21,949 nt of DNA from Planctomycetota bacterium (GTDB lineage Bacteria; Planctomycetota; Planctomycetia; Isosphaerales; Isosphaeraceae): NCBI GenBank assembly GCA_021777685.1, contig JAJYDH010000034.1:1-21949 (forward strand), in the 5' to 3' direction. Positions 15,399 to 21,949 of this stretch are shown in pieces. The translations under genes and the position numbers were made by a program. Each line of letters begins with the position of its first letter. Within the stretch, counting starts at the first letter, position 1. A model generated the notes under the pieces. That model had not been told where the DNA came from. It worked only from the letters and a program-made list of their open reading frames with translations, and made no database searches.

Positions 15399-17327
15399 TC
15401 AGAATTCCCAGCGTCTTGACCTGACGGCGGCTTTGAGCTCGATCCAGTCGACCTCCACCGGCCCTTTCTGCGCGGGCAGGTAGAGCCGGACGATACCGAG
15501 CGCCCCTTCGGCGGGAAGGGAGACGGTCACTTCCCGCCAGTCGCCCCCGGTGAGCCGGAACGAGACCGACTTCGCCTTGTCGGCGGCGGTCGCCGTGGGG
15601 AGCCACTCCACCTTGCCCGCCCCGCCGGTCGCGGAGCGGGCGCGGAACTTGACGGTCGTCGGCCCCGAGAGATTCGCCGCGCCGACGCCGAGGAAGGGCG
15701 AGGCGTTCACGCCGCTGACGATCAAGACGCCGTCCTTCACCACGGCCTCGGACCCGCGGGCCTTCCATCCCTGGAGTGGGTTGGCCTCGGCGGCGCCCTG
15801 GGTTGCGGTGGCGGGCTTGTAGTTCGGGTTCCGGACGGGCACGACGGCCTCGGTCTCCTTGAGGAACCCGTCGATCATCGCGTTCAATTCGCGGACAAGA
15901 TCGGGCTTCTCGGCGGCGAGGTTCTTCGACTCGCCGAGGTCGTCGCGGAGGTTGTAGAGTTCAAGCTGATCGGTGCCGTCGTCGTTCCGGGCGAAGAGAC
16001 GGATCAGCTTCCAGTCGCCTCGCCGGACGCTGGTGCCGGGATGCTGGCCGCTGGCGGGCGTGTCGTGCGGGAAGTGGGTGAAGATCGCTTCGCGCGACAG
16101 CGCCTTTCCCTTCAGCGCCGGCACGATGCTCACGCCGTCGGGCTTCGCGTCCTTCGGCAGCGACACGCCGGCCATGTCGAGCAGCGTGGGCATCCAGTCG
16201 ATGCTCTGGATCACGGTGTCGTTGACCGTCCCGGCCTCGGTCACGCCGGGCCAGACGACCAGGCACGGCTCGCGGACGCCTCCTTCATAAAGGCTGGCCT
16301 TGCCGTTGCGGAGCGGGAGGTTGCTCGTGGGCGGCGACGTCATGTCGGCCTGGAACCGCGAGCTCCTGTGTCCCTCGGGTCCGCCCGGCCAGCTCACGCC
16401 GCCGTTGTCGGAGAAAAAGACGACGATGGTCTTCTCAGCGATCCCGCATTCCTCCAGGGCGGCGAGCACGCGGCCAATGCCGTCGTCGAGGCTCTCGACC
16501 ATCGCGGCGTAGACGGGATTGCGCTGGGGGGCCTTCGGATCGGCGAGCGTCCGGTACTTCGCGACGAGTTTATCCTTCGCGTCGTAGGGGGCGTGGACGC
16601 TGAACTGCCAGTAGTTCACGAAGAACGGCCGATCCTTGTTCTCGCGGATGAACTTGACGACCTGCGCCGAGAGCGTGTCCTCGACGTGCTCTCCGGGCTG
16701 CCCTTCGACGCCGAGCTTGGGGGGGAATTTCCAGGGGGCGACATAGCTGCCCGCCGGTCCCGGACCCGACCAGTGCGGCCAGTCCACCTCGAAGCCATGC
16801 TGCAGCGCCGAGTACGGCTCCGCGCCGAGATGCCACTTGCCGAAATGCCCCGTGCGGTAGCCCGCGTCGCGGAGCACCTCCGGGAGCGTGACGTAGTCCG
16901 TCTTCAAGCGAGTGACGCTGGTGGCGACGAGCACGCGGGCGTTCGGGTTCCCCTTGGCGAGCCGCTTGTCGAGGATGACCTGCGGCAGGTGGCAGTTCGG
17001 CGCCGTGATGCCCGTGCGCGCCGGCCACAAGCCCGTGAGCACGCTGCTGCGCGTCGGAGAGCACAGTGGGTTCGCCGCGTAGGCCTGGGCGAATTTGACT
17101 CCTCTCGCGGCGAGTTTGTCGAGGTTCGGCGTCTGGTGAAACGTGCTGCCGTAGCAACTCAAGTCCCGCCAGCCCAGGTCATCGGCCATGATGAAAAGGA
17201 TGTTCGGTCTGCTGGGATCGGCGGCGTGGAGCGAAGCCGGAGTCGCCAGCAGCATGGCGGCGAGGACTGAGACGGTGAACCGCGGGATGTTGACGGGCCG
17301 CGGTGACAGTCGGTGAGCAAATCTCAT
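15399..17327 (-). CDS. Secreted type I sulfatase with extra C-terminal domain
   Basis: First gene of the sulfatase operon, 642 residues. The signal peptide is long (about 36 residues, with the hydrophobic core VSVLAAMLLATPASLHAA). Sulfatase signatures in order: IMADDLGWRDLSCYGS (D49/D50, metal site), C89 in NPLCSPTRSSVLTGLWPAR (CSPTR, the residue converted to formylglycine), HFGKWHLGAEP, NYWQFSVHAPYDAK, VVFFSDNGGVS and a WKLIRLF strand. The C-terminal ~112 residues (531-642) match the added domain of the second sulfatase: VKDGVLIVSG, GPTTVKFRARSATGGAG, DWREVT, VRLYLPA, VDWIELK and a terminal WEF. ATG at 17327 follows GGGGGGAA, a passable ribosome site. The overall look is of the arylsulfatase/N-acetylgalactosamine-6-sulfatase-like group abundant in planctomycetes. 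Substrate not determinable. Confidence 0.95.
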   Translation of the reverse strand: MRFAHRLSPRPVNIPRFTVSVLAAMLLATPASLHAADPSRPNILFIMADDLGWRDLSCYGSTFHQTPNLDKLAARGVKFAQAYAANPLCSPTRSSVLTGLWPARTGITAPNCHLPQVILDKRLAKGNPNARVLVATSVTRLKTDYVTLPEVLRDAGYRTGHFGKWHLGAEPYSALQHGFEVDWPHWSGPGPAGSYVAPWKFPPKLGVEGQPGEHVEDTLSAQVVKFIRENKDRPFFVNYWQFSVHAPYDAKDKLVAKYRTLADPKAPQRNPVYAAMVESLDDGIGRVLAALEECGIAEKTIVVFFSDNGGVSWPGGPEGHRSSRFQADMTSPPTSNLPLRNGKASLYEGGVREPCLVVWPGVTEAGTVNDTVIQSIDWMPTLLDMAGVSLPKDAKPDGVSIVPALKGKALSREAIFTHFPHDTPASGQHPGTSVRRGDWKLIRLFARNDDGTDQLELYNLRDDLGESKNLAAEKPDLVRELNAMIDGFLKETEAVVPVRNPNYKPATATQGAAEANPLQGWKARGSEAVVKDGVLIVSGVNASPFLGVGAANLSGPTTVKFRARSATGGAGKVEWLPTATAADKAKSVSFRLTGGDWREVTVSLPAEGALGIVRLYLPAQKGPVEVDWIELKAAVRSRRWEF

Positions 17328-18091
17328 GCGTGTTCCCCCCTCGCGTTTGAGCTTCGGCCGTGAGATTCACGCCCACTGATCTGGAGACTGGAAACAAGAA
17401 CTTTGAATGGATTCATCGCCATTCGGGCCGATCCCGGTCGGCCGTGGCGCGGCATCTTGCCGCCCTCCTTCGGTTTAGGTCCCAGGATCGGTGCTCCGCT
17501 ACAGTCGCCACGGTGCCGTATCCTCCACCCAAGCTATGATTCATACTAAATGCGCGGCAAACCCGCGACAATGGCCCGTACTGAGGCCACATGGTCGACA
17601 TCGACGACGCAATTCGTGCCCGCATGGCTTCGTAGATACGCTCGAATCATCGCCGCCACCCGCCCCCTGAGTCGGATCTCGAGCGCAGATCCTCCATCCC
17701 GAGGCGATCGAGAAAATCGTCAGCCTGCTTGATCTCGCCCCTCGAAATTATCAGCGGGCTGCAAGGAGGCGGTTACGATGCTCGGGTCTGAATCCGATCT
17801 CTGACGCTGACCGCGTAACAGGACGAAATTACCGAGAAGCAAGCGCCCCAACCCGCCGAATTGCTACAACCATTCCCGGTGGCACATAAGCCCCATTATC
17901 GGACTCTGGCCGAGAGGTCCGTGGGTCTGGCCCGCCGACGCCCTCGACGACCTCTCCCTGGCGACGTGCGTGCATGTATGCAATCTGGATCATCCGGATC
18001 GAACTGCGGCACGCCCAGTTTTCTCACAGGATCGTCCCCGAGGACGGCGACCTCCTGGACGCCTTCCGCGTCGGACGCCGGCCTTCCGCGC
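17328..18091. other. Intergenic region between the fdh and sulfatase operons
   Basis: About 760 bases that must contain the sulfatase operon promoter and the end of the fdh transcript. No strong -35/-10 pair or hairpin with U-run was found. Short frames exist: 17974-18111 plus would begin MYAIWIIRIELRHAQFSH and end RAAEH. A segment around 17686-17760 reads ILHPEAIEKIVSLLDLAP and may be a decayed gene piece. Neither can be assigned. A 10-base direct repeat GCCTTCCGCG lies at 18061-18070 and 18081-18090, just past the oxidoreductase stop. Confidence 0.4.
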
Positions 18092-20473
18092 TCAGGGCCG
18101 CGGAACACTGACGCCGTCACCCTGGATCTCCCTCGGCGGACCGGCGGGGACGACGCGGATCACCACCGACTTCGAGGCGGGGGTCCGGCTACCATCCGCG
18201 AAATCGTCGACTGGCACGAGCACATTGGCCTCGGGAAAGTAAGTGGCCGAGCACCCCCGGGGGATCTCGTAAGAAACCACGATGAACCGCCGGGCAATGC
18301 GCCGCTCGCCCCGGAAGTCGCCGATCAGGTCGACGACCTGACGATCGACCAGGCCCGCCTCGGCGACGTCCCGGGGGTTCATGAAGATGACCCGCCTTTC
18401 GTGATAGACGCCCCGATAGCGGTCGTCCAGCCCGTAGACCGTCGTGTTGTACTGGTCGTGGCTGCGGACGGTCATCATCAGCAACTGGCCGGGAGCCATC
18501 TCGATCCGGGGGATCGGCTGCACGGTGAACCGGGCCTTGCCGGTCGACGTCACGAACCGGCGTTCGGCGGCGGCGTTCGGCAGCACGAATCCACCGGCCT
18601 GGCGGACCCGGCCGTTGAAGTCCTCGAAGCCTGGGATCACCTCGGCGATCCGATCGCGAATCCGGTCGTAATCGGCGACCAGCGATTCCCAGTCGACCTT
18701 CGAGGCGGGGCCGAAGACGGCGCGGGCGAGCCGCCCGACGATCGCCGGCTCGCTGAGCAACGACCCGGAGGCCGGGGCCAGGCCGCCCCGCGAGGCATGG
18801 ATCACGCTCATCGAGTCCTCGACCGTGACGAACTGGGGGCCGGCGCCCTGGATATCGTGCTCGGTCCGGCCGAGACAGGGTAGGATCAGGCCCTGTCGGC
18901 CGGTGACGAGGTGGGAGCGGTTCAGCTTGGTCGCGACATGGGCCGTCAGGCGGCATCGCCGGAGGGCCTCGGCGGTATAATCGGTGTCGGGCGAGGCGGA
19001 GTGAAAGTTGCCGCCCATCGCGAAGAAGACATGGGCCCGCCCCTCGTGCATGGCCTTGATCGCCGCCACGACGTCGTGGCCGTGCTCGCGGGGCGGGTCG
19101 AAGCCGAACGCCCGGCCGAGCCTGTCAAGGAAGTCGGCCGGAGGGCGCTCGTAGATGCCCATCGTCCGGTCGCCCTGGACGTTGCTGTGCCCCCGGACCG
19201 GGCAGGCCCCCGCGCCGGGCCGGCCGAGGTTGCCACGGAGCAGCAGCAGGTTGACCACTTCCCGGATGTTCGCCACGCCGTTCTTGTGCTGAGTCAGGCC
19301 CATCGCCCAGCAGACGATCACGCGTTCGGCCTTCGCGTAGACCCGCGCCGCCCGCTCGATGAGGTCGCGCCCGACGCCGCTCTGCTCGACGATCTCGTCC
19401 CAGGAGACGGCATCGAGGTTCGCCGCGAACTCGTCGAAGCCGGACGTGTGCTCGGCGATGAAGGCCCGGTCCAGGACCCGGCCGGGGCGCCTCTTCTCCT
19501 CTTCCAGGACCTCCTTCATGATCCCTTTGAGGAGGGCCACGTCGCCGTTGATCCGGACGGGGAGGAACAGATCGGCGATCGAGGTGCCCCCGGTGAGCAG
19601 GTCGCGGACGTCCTGCGGGTGGGCGAAGCGGTCGAGCGCCCGCTCGTGGAGGGGATTCACGCTGATGATGTGGCAACCGCGCCGGGCCGCGTGCTCGAGC
19701 GCCGAGAGCATCCGCGGGTGGTTCGTCCCGGGATTCTGCCCGATCACGAAGATGGCGTCGGCCAGGTCGAAGTCTTCGAGCGACACCGTCCCCTTGCCGA
19801 CGCCGATCGAATCGCCCAGGCCGACGCCGCTCGACTCGTGGCACATGTTCGAGCAGTCGGGCAGGTTGTTGGTCCCGAACATCCGCACGAAGAGCTGGTA
19901 GAGGAACGCCGCCTCGTTGCTGGTCCGGCCCGAGGTGTAGAAGATCGCCTCGTCGGGCGACCCGAGCGCCCGCAGCTCGCGGGCGATCAGATCGAAGGCG
20001 TCCTCCCAGGAGACGGGCACGTAGTGGCCCGCACCCGCCTGGAGGAGCATCGGTCGCGTGAGCCGCCCCCGGGCTTCGAGCCAGTGGTCCGACTGTTCGA
20101 GCAGGCGGGGGACCGACCATTCGCGGAAGAAGTCGGACGTCACGCGTCGGGTGGTCGCCTCCGCCGCGACGGCCTTGGCGCCGTTCTCGCAGAACTCGGC
20201 ATGCGATCGGTGGCCGGCGCCCGGCTCGGGCCAGGCACATCCGGGACAGTCGAAGCCGTTCGTCTGGTTGACCTTGAGGAGGGTCGAGGCGCCTCGGAGG
20301 ACGCCCATCTCGTGATAAGCGTGTTTGACCGTGCTCGCGATGGCGCCGAAGCCGGCCGCGGCGTGATGGTACGGCCGGACGTCGACCTTCGCGGTCTCGA
20401 CGGGCGTGGCGACCGCCTCGCCCCCCGCCGGGCCCGCGACGTCCCCCGATGGCTTGCCGGCCGGATCGGACAT
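18092..20473 (-). CDS. FdhF/YdeP-family molybdopterin oxidoreductase
   Basis: Catalytic subunit of the formate-dehydrogenase-like group of bis-MGD molybdenum or tungsten enzymes (the YdeP/oxidoreductase alpha branch). 793 residues, within family range. The first ~40 residues are a disordered Ala/Pro/Gly tail with no twin-arginine signal, so it is probably cytoplasmic. Conserved cysteines are C76 and C79 in FDCPGCAWPE, C95 in EFCENGAKA, and C207/C211 in PDCSNMCHESSGVGLGDSIG, the region where formate dehydrogenases hold the metal-binding Cys or Sec. Later come FVIGQNPGTNHPRML, WAMGLTQHKNGVANIREVVN, RGNLGRPGAGACPVRGHSNVQGD and the C-terminal MGD-binding part (MMTVRSHDQYNTTVYGLDDRYRG). A ribosome site GGAGGGGTGAG lies directly before the ATG. 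FdhD is encoded 30 bases upstream. Whether formate is the true substrate is not established for this branch. Confidence 0.93.
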   Translation of the reverse strand: MSDPAGKPSGDVAGPAGGEAVATPVETAKVDVRPYHHAAAGFGAIASTVKHAYHEMGVLRGASTLLKVNQTNGFDCPGCAWPEPGAGHRSHAEFCENGAKAVAAEATTRRVTSDFFREWSVPRLLEQSDHWLEARGRLTRPMLLQAGAGHYVPVSWEDAFDLIARELRALGSPDEAIFYTSGRTSNEAAFLYQLFVRMFGTNNLPDCSNMCHESSGVGLGDSIGVGKGTVSLEDFDLADAIFVIGQNPGTNHPRMLSALEHAARRGCHIISVNPLHERALDRFAHPQDVRDLLTGGTSIADLFLPVRINGDVALLKGIMKEVLEEEKRRPGRVLDRAFIAEHTSGFDEFAANLDAVSWDEIVEQSGVGRDLIERAARVYAKAERVIVCWAMGLTQHKNGVANIREVVNLLLLRGNLGRPGAGACPVRGHSNVQGDRTMGIYERPPADFLDRLGRAFGFDPPREHGHDVVAAIKAMHEGRAHVFFAMGGNFHSASPDTDYTAEALRRCRLTAHVATKLNRSHLVTGRQGLILPCLGRTEHDIQGAGPQFVTVEDSMSVIHASRGGLAPASGSLLSEPAIVGRLARAVFGPASKVDWESLVADYDRIRDRIAEVIPGFEDFNGRVRQAGGFVLPNAAAERRFVTSTGKARFTVQPIPRIEMAPGQLLMMTVRSHDQYNTTVYGLDDRYRGVYHERRVIFMNPRDVAEAGLVDRQVVDLIGDFRGERRIARRFIVVSYEIPRGCSATYFPEANVLVPVDDFADGSRTPASKSVVIRVVPAGPPREIQGDGVSVPRP

Positions 20474-20503
20474 CTCACCCCTCCCCTGGCGACCATGCGA
20501 CCA

Positions 20504-21388
20504 TCACCCGTTCGGGTCGACCCGGCCTGGGTGGGTGTAGATATTGAACGTCGGACCGCGGAGGAACCCGATCAGTGTGATCCCCAGCCGGTCGGCCACG
20601 GAGATGGCCAGGCTCGAAGGGGCCGAGACCGCGCAGACGATCGGGAGTCCGGCGACGGCGGCCTTCTGGAGGATCTCGAAACTGGTCCGCCCCGAGACGA
20701 GCAAGATCCGCCCGACGAGCGGCAGGTCGCCGCCGAGGAACGCCCGGCCGACCAGCTTGTCGACGGCGTTGTGCCGGCCCACATCCTCCCGGAGGGCGAT
20801 CAGGCGGCCTCCCGCGTCGAACAGGCCGGCGGCGTGCAGGCCCCCGGTCCGGTCGAAGACCTCCTGCGCCCCTCGCAGGGCATCGGGCAGGCCGACGATG
20901 ATCGACCGGCCGACCACCGGCCCGGGCCCGACCGGAGGGCAGCGGACGGCGACCTGGTCGAGCGTGGCCTTGCCGCAGAGGCCGCAACTGGAGGTGGCGA
21001 AGAAGTTCCGCTTCAAGGCCGAGCCGTCGAAGGGCCTCGACAGGGCGATGTGGACCACGTTGCATGCCCCGCCCGACCGCCCCGAGGTCTGGTCCCGCCC
21101 CGCGACGACCTCGTCGTCCGGTCGGATCAGACCCTCGGTGAAGAGGAAGCCGACGCCCAGCTCGGCGTCATCCCCCGGCGTCCTCATCGTCACGGCCACG
21201 CTGACCGGCCCCTGGCCGGGCCCGCACGCCCGGATCTCCAGCGGCTCCTCGATCACGACCCGGTCGGCCCGCTCGCTCGCCCCTCCCGGCCCCACGACGA
21301 TCACCCCGGCGCGCCCGACATCGCCCGGCGAGGCCGCGCCATCGGCCGGCCGGGCGACGAGTTGGCTCGGGGCGAGGTCGGGAATCAT
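20504..21388 (-). CDS. fdhD: FdhD, formate dehydrogenase sulfurtransferase
   Basis: Accessory protein that passes sulfur from a cysteine desulfurase (IscS type) to the bis-MGD cofactor, which activates formate-dehydrogenase-like enzymes. 294 residues, slightly longer than usual because of a ~40-residue N-terminal extension before ERADRVVIEEPLEI. Family signs: MRTPGDDAELGVGFLFTEGLI, the persulfide loop SSCGLCGKATLDQ with C135 and C138 (equivalent to E. coli C121/C124), LREDVGRHNAVDKLVGRA, LLVSGRTSFEILQKAAVAGLP and the closing LIGFLRGPTFNIYTHPGR. ATG at 21388 has a weak ribosome site; the true start may be somewhat further in. It precedes the oxidoreductase gene by 30 bases on the same strand, and its likely client is that enzyme. 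Confidence 0.95.
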   Translation of the reverse strand: MIPDLAPSQLVARPADGAASPGDVGRAGVIVVGPGGASERADRVVIEEPLEIRACGPGQGPVSVAVTMRTPGDDAELGVGFLFTEGLIRPDDEVVAGRDQTSGRSGGACNVVHIALSRPFDGSALKRNFFATSSCGLCGKATLDQVAVRCPPVGPGPVVGRSIIVGLPDALRGAQEVFDRTGGLHAAGLFDAGGRLIALREDVGRHNAVDKLVGRAFLGGDLPLVGRILLVSGRTSFEILQKAAVAGLPIVCAVSAPSSLAISVADRLGITLIGFLRGPTFNIYTHPGRVDPNG

Positions 21389-21814
21389 CGGCGGCTCGCG
21401 ATGGAGAAAGGGGGTTCAAATGATCCGCGTGTAACGACCGGCTTCATTCGTCGCGCGATCGATACAAGCGATTTAAGAACAAAACTTTACGGAATCATGG
21501 ATGTTTGACGAGGCATCGCAATGGCTCTCCCGACGCGGGACATTCCCGTGTGCTGACAATGTCCAAGGATGTCCCACATTGGAGAGAATGCCAACCCCAT
21601 GCTCGCCGTCTTCAACCCCGCCGTCAAGTTGCCCGCCTCGCCCACCCCCGAACGGACCGTAATCGATACCTGGCCACCGAAGCGGTGTCGTGATCCGGTG
21701 AATCCTTGAGCCGAGCCGAATCACCGATTCCAACAGGGCGGTATCGAGCAAGCAGGCAGCACGGAAGCGATAGAGTCGCTGCACAATAACGGTTCGAGCC
21801 AGTCGACTGAGACG
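21389..21814. other. Intergenic region between fdhD and the transposase
   Basis: About 425 bases. It contains an AT-rich patch (21455-21505) that may hold the fdhD promoter, although no clear -35/-10 pair was found. A perfect dyad GGACATT (21538-21544) / AATGTCC (21558-21564) is followed by a third ATGTCC at 21569-21574. The left end of the insertion sequence must lie in the right part, but its terminal repeat cannot be identified without the other end. No gene supported. Confidence 0.4.
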
Positions 21815-21949
21815 ATGAGCCACACCGACCGCCTGCGAAAGGCCCCGACGGCATTCCGCCGGCTGACCGGCATCACCCCGGCCGCCTTCGACGGCCTGCT
21901 CGCCCAGCTCACCCCCCGTTACGAGCAGGCCGACGCCCGCCGCAAGGGC
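21815..21949 (+). CDS. IS5-like transposase, N-terminal fragment at window edge
   Basis: 45 codons from ATG 21815 run off the right edge in frame. The sequence APTAFRRLTGITPAAFDGLLAQLTPRYEQADARRKG is the N-terminal helix-turn-helix region of DDE transposases of the IS5 group (the DDE_Tnp_4 type, with a leading segment of form FRRLTGxxPxxFxxLL). The DDE catalytic residues lie outside the window. Start and reading frame are clear; subgroup and integrity are not. It indicates an insertion sequence immediately upstream of the fdhD promoter region. Confidence 0.75.
   Translation, partial: MSHTDRLRKAPTAFRRLTGITPAAFDGLLAQLTPRYEQADARRKG
21815..21949 (+). mobile_element. Left part of an insertion sequence (IS5-like)
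   Basis: Inferred only from the transposase start. The element begins somewhere in 21690-21814 and continues past the window. The inverted terminal repeat and target duplication could not be defined. Confidence 0.45.

Noticed and set aside
15379..15768. N-terminal extension of the second sulfatase
   Set aside because: These codons overlap the first sulfatase in another frame and encode Arg-rich sequence; the signal peptide starts at 15378.
17974..18111. Short plus-strand frame beginning MYAIWIIRIELRHAQF
   Set aside because: No ribosome binding site or family match; too short to support as a gene.
18911..21508. Very long plus-strand open frame (865 codons) opposite the fdh operon
   Set aside because: It lies antisense to two clear genes, is Arg/Asp/Gly-rich without family features, and arises from the high-GC codon pattern of the minus-strand genes.
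21788..21801. GGTTCGAGCC resembling a tRNA T-arm
   Set aside because: Flanking bases do not form the T-stem, and no acceptor or anticodon stem can be found around it.
1..21949. CRISPR array
   Set aside because: No series of regularly spaced repeats was seen; the repeats present are two- or three-copy motifs.

Overview
The window is high-GC DNA that most resembles a planctomycete of the Isosphaeraceae type. The reasons are two adjacent secreted sulfatases with signal peptides, a winged-helix protein of a kind I associate with planctomycete genomes, large RND efflux operons and long GC-rich spacers. The assignment rests on protein content and style; no rRNA or marker gene is present.

Layout. 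1-3160 (minus): an RND efflux operon, adaptor followed by permease with a 4-base ATGA overlap; the permease runs off the left edge. A good promoter with an overlapping dyad lies at 3265-3293. 3688-10347 (plus): a LytS-type sensor kinase and LytTR response regulator (4-base overlap), then a second RND permease and its adaptor. A 10-bp direct repeat with 21-bp periodicity in front of the second permease fits a LytTR operator, so the natural reading is a two-component system controlling the pump beside it. No outer-membrane (TolC-type) factor is in the window.

10348-13551 is an accessory stretch. It holds the C-terminal part of a PIN-domain toxin, unassigned DNA, a compact cluster of inverted repeats and promoter-like elements (11291-11464), and a protein with two winged-helix-like segments resembling replication initiators. 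After that come a 26-bp tandem duplication and an AT-rich spacer. The cluster may encode a minus-strand RNA of about 130 nt plus binding sites for the winged-helix protein; it is the most interesting part of the window.

13552-17327 (minus): two type I sulfatases in one operon, both ending in the same extra C-terminal domain. 18092-21388 (minus): FdhD sulfurtransferase followed by an FdhF/YdeP-type molybdopterin oxidoreductase, an enzyme with its maturation factor. 21815-21949 (plus): the first 45 codons of an IS5-like transposase, cut by the right edge.

The sequence supports four functional blocks: constitutive or repressor-controlled efflux, two-component-controlled efflux, sulfated-glycan degradation, and a molybdoenzyme with its activator. 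They are separated by a mobile or degenerate region and bounded by an insertion sequence.
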